Below the pieces are notes generated by a model, which was not told the DNA's origin, ran no database searches, and worked only from the letters and a program-made list of their open reading frames with translations. The translations under genes and the position numbers were made by a program. A stretch of DNA of 64,000 bases from Larimichthys crocea (lineage: Eukaryota; Chordata; Actinopteri; Sciaenidae), in NCBI RefSeq assembly GCF_000972845.2, contig NC_040016.1, forward strand, positions 1,694,701 through 1,758,700, written 5' to 3'. Positions 11,491-24,425 of this stretch are shown piece after piece. The stretch's first letter is position 1; each line of letters opens with the position of its first letter.

Positions 11491-13475
11491 TCCCATCCCC
11501 CTCCACTGCTCCCTGCTTTCCTCTGCTCACCGCTGTGGTGGATTCAGTTCTTGACAAGGCCCCACATCCTGCTAGTTGCTAAATGAATAATACATGCATG
11601 TTCTAGCAGAGAAGGAGAGACAAAGAGAGAGAGTGCATGAGAGATGCTGTGTGTGTTGATGTATGTGTGTTTGGAGGACTCTTTGGTCTTGAAGTCCCTT
11701 ATGGAAAGGCCAAAGCTGTCACAGAACTTTAGATCCAGTCTATATACAGCTTGTACCAGAGGAGATATCTGCATTCACCAATTTCACATCAGATTCTCCT
11801 CTGCTCTTCTTTCTTTCTTTTACTCCTGCAGCAGAGATAGGAATCAGAGGTTGTTGGTGCAATTCCCTCTGGGGTGAAAGAGAAGCCAGTGCAGCCTTTA
11901 GAAGAATGATTGAGAACATAATTTCAGTCGGATTTGGAGAGCTTTGATTTCTCTGTGTGTAAGTTTGTGTCAGTAATATTATAGCTAGGTCTCACCATTT
12001 ATTCCAAGCATCACTGGTTCCCTTTAACCCAGCAGAACGATGCTTGCCCTACATTTTATCAGCTCCTCTCGTTCAGTTTTGACGGAGATCAAAGCAATAT
12101 GCCAGCAGCCAGCGGAGCATGCATGCATTATCAATCATGTCTGTGGCTTTTTGTTGTACAAGAAAAAAAATATTGCAGAACACAGATCAAAAGGAAAAAG
12201 GTCATCAAAGGAAAAATCATTTTCTAGATGTAGGGGGGTTTGATTTACACACACACACAGAAAGCAGTGGGCACAAACAAATCCAAAATCTTTTAGCTGC
12301 ATGCGTTATTGGGTAGGTCTGGTGTGTTTGTGCGTGACAAAGAAATCAGTGTGACCAAAAACTTTTTGTGCAATTTGTCCTTTGACCCTGAAATTAGACA
12401 TGTGCCACAGTATGCTGTATACTTCAGAGAGCTTGTTATTTTCTCTCCGTTCCCTCTCTCTCACTTCTAAAGACAAGAAATGTGTGGTGCAACCGCGGCG
12501 CGTTATCTCAAAGGACACATGCCGAGTCAAATGATTCACCTCTTTATTTCCACTATTTCTGCTTTTATTAGGAAAAAAAAACAGAGCAAATGAATGAGAG
12601 CAGTAGGGGTCTCTGGGCTAAATTAAGTTAGCGGAAGCTAGAGTAAGGTTTGTTTAACATCTGTAAAGTGAGTTTTTATGGGATTGGAGACAATGTTTCA
12701 CCAAGTATGAAGTGCGGTCTCAGCGTTTTCCAGCACTCCAGGAACAAAGGAAGTTCTGGCACCTGAGACGGCAGGTTGCTGATTGATGCACCATGACTTC
12801 ATACTTCTCACACCGGCAGGCAGCTCAGGAGTCTGTCCAACCAGCTCTGCACCAGACCAACACAAACATGCACAGACACTTGGTTTCTAGGCAGAGTATC
12901 TGCGAGGGCAGCCTTGCCATTGGCAGTGCCTTTAACCTTGACACACACTGCAGATGTAAGACTGCTGTTTATTTTTCTAACCTGTATCCCTCCCAACACA
13001 CACACACACACACATTCACACACTTAACTGTAACACGTCATGCTGTTATTTTTAGCAGTAGTTTGGGTGTTATTGTGAGCTGAAGTAACAGAAAACCTCT
13101 GCCCTATGCAACTTGTGAATGTTCTGGTAATTTTCTGTCTGCACCCTGCATGGAAATCATCTGTATTTAAAGGAACCCTTGAAACCAATGTAAAGTGTAG
13201 TTTCAGCTGCTAACTGTTAGCAAACGAAAGCTTAGTGACATATTAAGTTAAGTGTTGGGCAGGAATGCATTATTAAATGAATATAAAATTAACAAACTAT
13301 TACAGTAGGAGCCTTGCAAGGCAGCTGGATTCACAAAATCACGAGATCATCCAAGAATCTTACCAGGCTTCAATCTATGCACTTGTGTCCAAACCATAGT
13401 GGTTTGGACCACTACTATAGCAACAGTTCTATCATTGAAAGAAGAGCAAAGGACAGCACTGAAGGCTTTCTGGCA

Positions 13476-14032
13476 GTGTTGCCAGCTCTTTTTCAGTGAG
13501 TGTTAGCTCCAAAGGTTGAGAAAAGTCACTAGATGATATCATATGCTAATTAGTTTTAATGCATTTAATTACATATCAGTTGTAGTTAGGGAGAGACTTT
13601 ATGAAAGTAGATTTAAAAATCTTTAGACAAATAATAACAAACTCACTATAGGGACGTCATATCATGTACAAGAAGAGGGAGAATATCAAACGAACTATTT
13701 AAATATTTACAAAATCAAACAAACCATTTCCATATTTACAAGCTGGGGAAACATCCTCATTCTGAATTCGGAGAGAGAGTGAGAGAGGGGCATCTCTGCT
13801 GAAACCTACCTGCCCCATGCAAAACACCTACTGCTGTATGTGAGCATCAGCACATGGTGAGACCCCGGCAGAAGAGCTGTAGAATGAATTACAATGAGAT
13901 ATTTGATATATTTCTCACCTTTCTGATGAGTTGAACAAGTCACTAAATTTGTCTCTTGTCGCTTTTTGGAAATAAAGTAGCTAAGAGGTCTGAAAAGTCA
14001 ATCTAGCGAGAAAGTCTCCAAGTTGGCAACAC
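13476..14032. mobile_element. MITE-like element with 12-bp inverted ends
   Basis: The left end gtgttgccagct and the reverse complement of the right end, gtgttgccaact, agree at 11 of 12 positions. The left subterminal block with tcactagatgatatcatatg, and an internal block with acctgccccatgcaaaac and gtgagcatcagcacatgg, match a repeat I recall from several fish genomes. There is no coding capacity. A small hairpin (ccaaacca, loop tag, tggtttgg) lies just outside at about 13390-13408. Confidence 0.55.
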
Positions 14033-17000
14033 CAACCAGCACCACCAGCCAGTTGGCACTGACTTTGGCAAGTATTTGATTTATCAACTGAATTTGCTGA
14101 TCTGATTGGTTGAAGTAGACAGATGGTTCGTCCAATCGCCTGCCAAGTGTTAATTGAATGTGCCTGCCCTTTTCCAGTTTCTAAGGATGACTTTCCAGAT
14201 GGCTCTGTGTCACAAACCATCTTGCACATCAGGATCAACAAGTAACATAAGGGTTTACAACTTCAAATTTGATAATATAATGCACTTCCTAATCCAGAGA
14301 ATTTTGCTTGTGTGCTGTCTTACCAGATATAATGTCTCTGTGTGATCAGTTAACAGACTGGAACAGGATGTGCTACCTTGAGGGAGGTGGCTTGCAAATG
14401 TTGTGTGCTAGCTAATGTTGGTAAGCCTTAATCACCTGCATTTGGAGACATGCATGTGGGAAGCTGGCTAGACTTCACTGTCTGTACCACTTCATGGAGT
14501 CATTCCAGGGCTAAGCTACCTGTTGACGGTAAATAAATAGTCTCCCTCCAAACTGAGCTGGATGCTTGTTTTAACATCAATGCTGTCTCAATTTGCGTCC
14601 ACACTGTCAATTACGGTAAAATGCAGTGTACTGTGGGTACCTGGTGATGCACTCCTAATGGTCAGAAAGTTGGAACATTGGACACTTCTCATCTCAGCAG
14701 TCACCATTTTGGCTATGCAGCAGAAGGGGAGGGAAGTGAAGCAGTTGCAGTGAACACCGCAATACACTAATGTAAGTTTTCCATATGTTTTGTTATTAAT
14801 AATGAACCTAATTATCCTTCACGCTGGTCCTTTAAACACAAGTAGTTGCCGATATTGACTACTAACAGTAAACTGCCCTAGCATGAACAGAAGCTGTGCA
14901 GAGCCAGATGTTGTTAAATGGATGTTGAAATTGTTGTAGGTGTATACAGGACATGAATGGACAAATGAGAAGTGGATTATGATGTAGGAGTGATTAGAAA
15001 AGTTTCAGTGGATGTTTTCATGCTTTTGTTGTTGAGATAACTTGTCATTGTAACTGTCGACTAAGCAGATGTTCAAGATTTAAAATGTTCAGAAGTACCT
15101 TTTGAGCTTTCAGCTTTCAAGTGCTTGATTTAGAAATAATTCTGTAAATCTTTTGCCACAGATCTATTGGGAACAAAAAAAAAAAAAAAAAAGATTTCCA
15201 GATAAAGAGCACTAAACACTTCAAAAACATCTCCAGTCTGAATCATGATGCAAAAATCAGCCATTTGATTTGAAATATTGTGTCTCCCTTTGAAGTTATC
15301 TATGTGACGCTTATCACATCAGTAATTCACCCAGAAGGATAAACAGTTATTCAGCTCCCAGATCAGTTTCAGAATACAACATTTAGCCACACTCTTCTTC
15401 TGTGGTGTCTTTATTGTCCAAGTTTCTGTTTTACTTCCATGGTGAGAAGAATTAGGGATCGTGTGATATTAAGAAGAGACTGTGTATGAAGCTTATGTAT
15501 GTTAGATTAAGATCTGTGATGAATTGAAAAGTGTGTGAATGTTGATACATAATGCTGTGTTTGTGGAATAAATGAAAGAAAGAACTTATAACATGCTGAT
15601 GCAACACAAACCTTTTATGTGTTTTAAAGCGGCTGGAGGTTTTCATACCAAAACTAGAGAGGGGCAACAAACCAAGGTCACAAAAAATGTAAGGCTTTAT
15701 TTGTATATGAACCGGAAAACTTTGTTTCCATAGCAACTGTACTGGCTGCTTAAAGAGACTCTGCATGTCTGTGTGCATTTGTCATAGTGACGACTGCCAA
15801 GCTACATTGTCTCACAATGTAAGTAGAAAAACATACAGGGTCGGTTCAATAAAAACAGCATGTAATTTTCTCATTTGGCATCATTTGCCAAAGTTTTATG
15901 ATTATGAAATCATCCAAAAAGTGAAAAGGTTTGTCTTTTCATAAACAATGTTTTGGATAAATAACTGGGTTCACCGGTTGACAGTCTTTGGGTTTATACT
16001 GTAAGCAACTAACAAAATAGTACATCAAACCAAAACTAAACCTATAGGTAGCTACCACTCAAGGTAAAAATAACAAAATGCTTGTTGTCATTTGGATGAA
16101 CTTACTTTTGTTGTTTATTATTATTGGACTAATATATTTGCCAAGAAATCAGCTGAGCAGCAGTTGACTTAATATGTGCTGCAATCAAATCATTTCCAAA
16201 GATACACATGCACACACACAGATGATAAGCTTTTCACATGCGTGTGTGCTATGACCCTATAAGTAGGTTTAAGAGTATCATGAGATTCAAAACAAAGAGC
16301 GAGAAAAACTGAGGAACTCTCCTGATTAACCAGAGGGCAGAGAAGCTTAAAGCTGAGAGCAGATGCCACAGCACAACCTTGCACGCGTCAGCTGGCACAG
16401 CAGCCCAGCATGAACACAACTAGCATGACACAGTAGCATGAGAAGGCATACTGCCGCATGACAACCTCCTGCCATTAAATACGCTTCAGCACAAAGCAGG
16501 AGCGTGGCTGCATTCTCCATCCTGCCTGATATCTCTCTGATTGCACCCACGCTGTTGCATGATTCTCAGTTCTCACACACACAAATCTGCGGTCTCTAAT
16601 TTACCTTCCATGTCCCAAGTGCCTCTTAATCGCTTGTTCTCTCTCCTCTCTTTCGATCTCCCTGCCTCTCTCTTTCTTTCTCGCCTCCTCCTCTGCCTGA
16701 GAATCCATTGAGGATTCAGAAGAATAGAGTTGTAGACTGGATTAAGCAATACAATGTCTGATGAAGGGGGTGTAGTGGAGAGAAATCAATGGGCAGATGT
16801 GATTTCCTAAGCCGCTAAACATCCTCCGACACGTCCACCAATTAGCTGTGTCAAATGGGGATATCTTTACTACGTGTACAAGGTCATTAGATAAGTACCT
16901 CCGTAGCACTGGAGCTTTGTGCATGTGTATTCGAAAGTGTGCATGTGCGCTAAGACAAATGGAAGTATGAGATGGAAATATTTCACAATAGAGCTCAGTG

Positions 17001-17952
17001 TAGTCTCTTTGTCTTGATTACCTGTCTGCACTGCTTAATAACATTTGGGATTGCAGCTTGTCACACTCATAGCTATTGCATTCAGTTTAGAGAAATGAAT
17101 CAAGAAGCAATTTTGTCATCATTTCTGTTCCACACGGTGAGTAAATGCAGTTAGAGAAAGCTCTATTGGTTTGTATACACACCTTTCAGCACACCCGTTG
17201 CTTTTCATTCCTCTTCTTTCTGCTGTCACAGGACACCTACTGAAGAAAATGAATGACAGAATGATTTTTTATTTATTTCCTGTATTGGAAAATCTAATAT
17301 ACAATAGCAAACTTTGGCTCACACATCCTTTTATGCATTAGTAATCTCAAATCTCACCAAATGAATGACAATTATATCAGTGTCACCATTTAAATAATGG
17401 CGACACATTGTTCATGTGATCTTTTTCTCTTTTTTAATACGAAATGCGAGCCAACTTATATTTCTCACCTCACACTGTAAATTTCATTGCTACTCCCGGT
17501 TCAGGTCAGTTGACCAGATTGGATGTCTTAAACTGAAACTCCTCATGAAACCTGGGAGCCACTGGTAGAGAGTGTGTGGTGAGCTTGTATTATGGGTGCA
17601 GTTATTGCTGACTATTGCCTCGAGCTAAGACATGTTGGCTGCAAATATGGGACAGTGCCCTTGATAAAATGGCTACGGTGACACTTTCGACACTTTTTAA
17701 GAGGAGTTGGAAGAAACTGTGACGTTAATTTGACCTCTGCTTAAAATTGAATGCAGTTTCATTCTAATCACAAGAATTGGCTGAGGTGTATTTGAGAAGT
17801 AGATATTTAGTCAGCAATTTTCTTCCTCTCTGAAGGCAAAAGGGGTAGGTGCTCTAATTCAAACGTCTCAGTTGTACTATTTTGGTAACATTAATGTAAC
17901 ATAGTTGTAACATATTTATCTCTGTTTGTTTGCTAAATGTTAGTACATAAGT
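14033..17952. other. Intergenic DNA, nothing recognised
   Basis: AT-rich unique-looking sequence with no open frame that resembles a protein family. It contains an A-run at 15174-15192 and short pyrimidine-rich patches (16638-16690). Possible old repeat text occurs near 14180-14230. Confidence 0.6.
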
Positions 17953-18315
17953 TAAAACAGCATGATTGATTTTCTGGCCACTTGTGGGCAGTAGAACAAG
18001 GTGTGAAGACAGCATCGACATATTATCACCTTATAAAGTTAATATGGCTAGCATGTTAGCAAACACTTTCCCATTTATTGATCAAGCAGACACAGGTCCA
18101 CATTGTCATTTATTCAAAGCCATCTTTCTGGACTACATTATGGATCCATCTAATACATCCAACATTCACTCTCCTTCAAGCTCTCTTTTTCTCTCCACCA
18201 TCTCCTGGGGGAAATATCTGTCTCATCAGTGTGATGAGACTGGTGGGAGTGACTAACATGCTGTAAATCCAAAACAATGAGCTGAAAGATGCTAAAATGC
18301 TAACTAGAGGTGAGG
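17953..18315. repeat. Dispersed repeat, copy B
   Basis: Second copy of the element at 9138-9475, same orientation, about 8.8 kb away. The clearest shared blocks are ggccacttgtgggcagtaga near the start and tccaaaacaatgagctgaaa at the end. Divergence is high, so both are old insertions rather than a recent duplication. Confidence 0.65.
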
Positions 18316-20368
18316 AACAACTACAGGGTCAGGTACTTACAATTTAACAAAATAACTAATTTACAAATGCACAAATGTTTGCAATGACTACTGGTTGGAA
18401 AGAGAGAGTTAGCTGGTTGACTTATTTCAAAAACACAGAGATAACAAAAGTTGATGATCTTAAATGTGAACCACTCTGTTAATGATATGGTACTGAAGCA
18501 GGTATATATTCATTTAAGAAGTAGTGGGAGTACCACAATGACAATGAGGCCAATTTCTTAAAGTGGTTGTGCATCCAGAGAAAAATAAGGTAGGCTAATT
18601 TCTATCTCCAAGACAACATAGCAGATCATCATTTCCTCAATTGTCAAAAAACACAGATCCTTCTTAGCATGGCCAAAATCTCACCCTGCACAAACCACAG
18701 CTTCCTTAAACCTACTCGCTGCCTCTCCTCCTCCTCCCAATTCATTCTTTAACTCACCTCAGCCTTCAATTTTCCCCACTTAACCTGAAAACAAAGTAAG
18801 GGTGACATAAATCTACTTTTTGTTCACAGTCCACATTTAAAACAAATATTATAAGTAAAATCAAAATCACCTCAAATGAAAAGAAATAATCCCCAGATTT
18901 TGGGGAAGCTTTAAGACCCAAACGATGAGCTGTCATAAATCCACTCCTACATTTTTCTCCTTTCATTACCTGTCACATCAACCAATGCCGCTATGGGTTG
19001 TTAATATATGTGAACGTTGATTAAGCTTCTTACTTTTACAACATGTATCTTTTTTCCTCCTCCATATGGCACCAAGCTGGATGTCATATTTGATGAAGTT
19101 GTGCAGAGACAGCGTTAATTGTACTCTGTGTTATATTGCAGGAAGGCTGTTTTATCTAATGAAGATCAGCTTTTTATGTTATAGATGCTGTAAGTTGACT
19201 GCTACTATATTATCAAATATCAAACACTCTTTGTGATATCATATCTATCTTATGTCTTAGTGATATTTGGGACATTATGGGAACTCTCATTTGTACTTGG
19301 ACTTTGTTGTTGGATGTTCACAGTCCACATTTGCCATTTATACACAATTATAATTCCGATCGCAGGTAGATTCGTATGCTAATGTTTAGTTACATGCACC
19401 AAGTCAGTCAAATGACCCTGTGCTGGTACAATCAGCCCTGTATCCTCAGGGGATTTTCCCACTTTCCTCTTCTGGCCTCACAAATACCAGGAAGTCATCA
19501 GGAATCTGTCTGGAGTTACAGCAACAGGTCGCATTGTTTAGCATTTAAATAACTCCCTGTCCCTCTATCTCCTCCAGAAGGAAAATTGCACTGCCAGGCG
19601 CATCTTAGCATCCCAGCATCCCAGCATATCATGTTATTCTCAGATTTGAGCTATGCTTGGCTGACTGAATCCAGGACAGCTGTGAGTGAGGGCCATTCAC
19701 TGCTCTGTCAGGGGTGGAGATGGGAGCACTGAACTGAGGCCAGCCATCCTGTGCTACTCCTACATGTCACCTTTTCTCTTTGTAATAGGTTCCTGTGTGG
19801 AAGACAGCTTGGAGTGAAAAGGAGTGTATGTATGTATGTGTGTGTGAGTGTGTGTGTGTGTCCACAGCTATACTGAAAAAATTCTGAAGTAAACAAATAA
19901 CATCTTGTCCTCGAACACAAGCCTTTAGATACATCAAGGTCTTACCATAGAGTAGATTATGTAAACTCCCCTGTGTGCATTACATAAGGAATACTAAGTG
20001 TGACATCATGTGACCCCCCTCAGAAGAAGAAAAACAAGATTCTCAGACCCATAAAATGTTTTCATAAAATGTGTCACTGAAAACTTGGGTGTGAGAAATG
20101 ACCACAAATGATTGAGTGTTCAGCTCACATGGTAATGCTTAGAATTCAACACAAAGCGCTCATTGTGTTTTATATTCATTAGCCTAAATGTCACTTGTCT
20201 TGAGCCATAGTTACGATCTTGTCAAACACAAGTTCATCTCGAGAGTCTCTCGCTGTGAAATGTGTCACCGCTTGCTGATTTGCCCTGACAATCTTTGAGT
20301 CTTTCAATTTGCCTTCAGTCTTCGTGGGCAAAACATTCACCGAAAAGGTGAAGTCAAATCATAAACCC

Positions 20369-20408
<40 letters not shown>

Positions 20409-22469
20409 TGTATGTGTGGCAGGATGGAGGAAAGTCGTGTGTGATCTGCAACCCTCATGGTGCCATGGTAACTAAGAAGTGAATAGGTGAGTTTTGAACG
20501 AGGCGAAAGTGGCTTTTTTTTTTCTTCAGGTTGCTATTGTGATATCTGTCTCAGAGTGCATTTATTTTAAACTGTTTTCTTGGCAGGGTTATGCGTTCAC
20601 ACCATGATTATTTTCTTTTAAATCTTTCCACTGGTTTGAAGCTACAATAACATGCTGCTATTAAATGCAAACTGGCACACTGTGACTTCTTGATGCAATA
20701 AAATAAGTTCCATTTATATTGTGAAACAAACTTCATATGACAAATGAAACTTGTGGGCAGATGCTGCACTGCAGCTTAGGTTGGTTACTGCACATTTCTG
20801 CTATGTGTATATCTACTATATAGATGCCACAGGCTGCAGATTCTGCACAGGCACAAACTGCATTTTGAGGGGAGCGTGGCAGGATTTCCTGTGTAATGAA
20901 AACTAGTCTAAGGGGAGTCTGACTGCTGAGGTCTGCTGTACTGACATTTGTATTATCAATTCTGCCCATCTTATATCACCACGGCTCATATTTATTGTAT
21001 TATGGCTGTTGTTGAGCTGTTTTCAAGAGGCTCCGTATTTCTACTGGCACCACACATTTAGAAATCACTTATGCTTCTGTAGTTTCGAGTTGCCAAAGGG
21101 GTGTAAAACACATCCTGCATAAGCTGGCACTCTATCCTGGAAGTCTTGCATACATACAAAGAAGCTTGTGTGCAGAATTGAAAACCCCCATCCACATTTC
21201 TCAGTTGTTACTTTAAAAAAAAAAAAATTTGGCTTCCATCAGACAAGTAAGATTTCAAAATGTGTCCGATACAGTGAAAAATTTTAATAATAATAATAAA
21301 ATAATTGTGTTGTTAGAACATTTTGTTTTCACACAGATGCATCTCTGTCTGTTTGCTGTGATATTAACTGACCTAAGTAGTAAGACAACAAACACTTAAT
21401 ATCATCTACAGTCTGTTTCTGTGCACCATTTTTTTTTTTACCTCCAGGCCACTAGGACATGATCAATGCTGTCTCTCACTACATGGAATCTTGTGTCCTC
21501 TACACCTTCTCAATAATTCAATGGAAAGAGGAGACGTCAGCTCTGGTATAATTACTGTGTGAGGGTGACAAGCTCCTCTGTCAAGGGCAAGATGGGACCA
21601 ATCTTTACAGTACTGGAGAGAGCTAAAACACACAGCAACAGTGTGTACCTTGACACTGCTGGTGACAAAAGCTGAAGAGATGACGAAACTACAGGTAATG
21701 TGAAGAAAAAGGCATTGTGACATTAACTTTTTTGTTTTTTTTTTAGTAGGAACTCAACTCCGACCCTAATCATTTCAAAGCAGCTCCAAAATGGCAACGG
21801 CATCAGCAGTACTTGCAACATTCTCAATTTCACACCTGGAAAAAAAAAAGAATCATTAGACACAGGTGCAATATTTTAGTTATGAACTTTAATGTGTGTC
21901 TTGGGTTTAAGTTTTGTTCTGCATGTTCTCAGTGGTCAAGAGGCAACACGATCCATCACTGTTAGACAGAGGGGTGTGTGGGATCTGATTTCAGCTCTGG
22001 GCCCAGCTGAGATGACAGACCCTGTTAATATAACACCAGCCAAACCCCAAACTTCCTGAATAAGCACACCTGCCAAGATATGACTAAAACTGTTACTGTC
22101 ACCGAGACCTAAAACCTGGCACGGGCAAAGGCTTGGTATATTGGCTCCTTGTTGAAAATGAGCTAGACAAAGTAGACAGTCATTAGAAGTAGATGTTTTG
22201 ACACACTGCCTCCCACAGGCCCCCAAGAAAAGGTCTGGACCAAATTCTCCCAGTGTAGGAATGTCTCATTCATCCTGATGTAAAAGGCTAAGATGATCCA
22301 AGATCAGCACTGATGATGAAACTCTTCTTATATGTCTGAAACCATCCAGATTCAAGTGCTTTGTTTAGTGTGTTAGCATACTTCTGCTAAGCTGCATGTA
22401 ATACACAGTATAGCTCAGACTGATGGGAATATCATTGTTTTTTGCAGGTATTTGGTCATAAATAATTCA
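18316..22469. other. Intergenic DNA with one CA tract
   Basis: No gene is seen. Simple sequence includes a GT-rich run at about 19836-19861, T- and A-runs at 20513-20524 and 21214-21227, and (TAA)n at 21287-21300. The text from 19440 to 19720 is complex and repeat-poor. A 96-codon minus-strand frame at 21936-22226 has no recognisable domain. Confidence 0.6.
20371..20406. repeat. (CA)18 microsatellite
   Basis: Uninterrupted CA dinucleotides for 36 bases. Confidence 0.98.
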
Positions 22470-22590
22470 TATACATTTTGGCTTGCTGGTAGCACTAGAG
22501 GTAAAGTCAGGGGATCACCAAAGCCTCTGGGCACCATGAATATCTGTGCTACATTTCATAGTAACCCAACCAAATTCAGATCGTACCTGG
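22470..22590. repeat. Fragment of old teleost repeat
   Basis: The run tttggcttgctggtagcact, agaggtaaagtcaggggatc, accaaagcctctgggcacca, then catttcatagtaaccca, resembles a sequence scattered widely in percomorph genomes. Only a short piece is left and no ends are visible. The assignment rests on memory of the sequence, not on an alignment. Confidence 0.5.
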
Positions 22591-24329
22591 CCCAGGTTTC
22601 ATAAAATATCATAATAATATCTATCATGCTAGCTGACAGCTTGAAACACTGTTTTATGTGAGGAGCTCAATAGGAACTCAGTCAGTATCAGACCCTGCTG
22701 CTGTGGTATGTGGTATATGCATTTTCTGGTATAGTGGAGGAGGATAGCTTTGTGATCATCTCTAAGTTTTTTTCCTCGCTCACACACTGAGCAGGAGGAC
22801 TGCAGTTTAAAATGAACTCTTAAAGGACATCTACAAAAGCAGCTACGAAACATCAAGGTTTGCATGTCTTTACTCCCCGTTTCTCCCTCCCTCCTCATTA
22901 TCCTCCAAATCTTGTGCCTGTGAAGTGGAAAAAAATCCAACATCAGAAGCCATGACACAAGTTCCTGTAATTTTGATCATAATGAAATGTGTCACGTTAG
23001 CTGGTCTCCCTACCATGCACACCCCAAGGCGCGCACATCGGAGGCCACTAAAGAAAGGCCACATTAAGTGTTTGATGGCAGCAGAGGCGACACAAAGGGG
23101 CTGTTTGTAACTAATTAGGTTCTGTTCGCCTCACCTAGATTTTAATTATGATTTGGCGCTTCAAAAATTTCTGCAAAAAAACAGCTAGGTGCCGTCTCTC
23201 GAGATTTCTAAAACATGTGGGGAGGGAAAGAAGAGCTGCTAACTAGCTTAGCATTCTACTGTCAGCATGCCTGACTCGGCACACAGCAGCCAGAACTAAC
23301 AGCATTATGTTTGAAGTGCAACGCCTTATGAGGTGTGCTTTCTAGCACAACATGCTTCTAATCATGTTGCAAATCCGTTTATGTAATATCAAAGTCATTA
23401 TTGCTTTTGATAGCAGTTATATATATATCATAAAAACTCTGCCACAACGCTTCATGGCATCACAAACTTCAATTTCCCACTGTAATTACACAAACTAGTT
23501 TTTGATTATAAAGATCTAAAGAGACCTGCAGCATATGTTTTTAACACTTAATGAGGTCACAAATCTGCTGTATTTCCACGGTGGCCCTGCTCTGCTGCTA
23601 CATTCCTAATTAGAGGAATTAGTCTTCAGGCTTACCACTCATTCTGTGATCCGAAATGTTCATTTTGAGATTTGTGAGCACCTTAAAATGATTCACGAGC
23701 AATTGCAAATTATTATATTTGCCGTCGTTTCCTCCTCACTATGACAGATTGCAGCCCAGAGGAAAACATTCAGCAGCTGAGGAGCTCTAGCGAAGACAGG
23801 TGATTCACTTCTAATGGATGTTAATGTGGTGGACACAACTGAGGATATTCCCAGTGGTGTACACTTACAGTTAATTGATAATTGAGGTCTATGAAAAGAT
23901 GCACATTAAATCACGGCCAATGAGCCTGCCTATAAGGTTGCAGCAATTTAAAGAACAAGTCTCCAGAGTCTCTTAAGGTTTCCCACAACTAAACTGCACT
24001 CTGAATGAATAATTAAAGTGGAAATATTCTTAACTCATATTACCTTGCTTAAGACATTACTATTTCAAACATGTAGCATATGCATGATGTTGAAATGCAT
24101 AAACACTTTCACCTCCACCATCTCCAGGTTGCACAATCCTCTAATGAGCTTCTTGATAGCTCGCCTTTCTTAACAAGCCCATGTGTTGAGATGTGATCCT
24201 GTGATTTACTTCAATGACATGTTTTTTTCATATTTAACGTTAATGATCTCCAATATGTTGCATATAAATAAATGCCTGTTTTTCTGCTCTTTGCTACTGA
24301 ATGACGCCAACCATAGAGATGTATCCAAC
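22591..24329. other. Intergenic DNA, complex low-repeat stretch
   Basis: There is no gene. From about 23080 to 24060 the text is AT-rich but complex, with several TAAT/ATTA homeodomain-type cores (for example cctaattagaggaattagtc near 23606) and few simple repeats. That texture is compatible with conserved non-coding DNA, but nothing here proves conservation. Confidence 0.4.
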
Positions 24330-24425
24330 CATATAGATGTAAATGTAAATGTAAATGTACTTTATTTATACAGCCCTTTACAACAGTCCTTTCGGTGTAC
24401 CAAAGTGCTTTACAGTAGACAATAA
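24330..24425 (-). repeat. LINE/SINE 3'-tail-like module
   Basis: A short tandem atgtaa repeat (about 24336-24360) is joined to tactttatttatacagccc and caaagtgctttacag. The reverse complement resembles the 3' tail of L2-type LINEs and the SINEs that share it in fish: a short stem-forming end followed by a few copies of a short tandem unit. An A-rich stretch follows at 24420-24500. Family and orientation are inferred. Confidence 0.45.
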
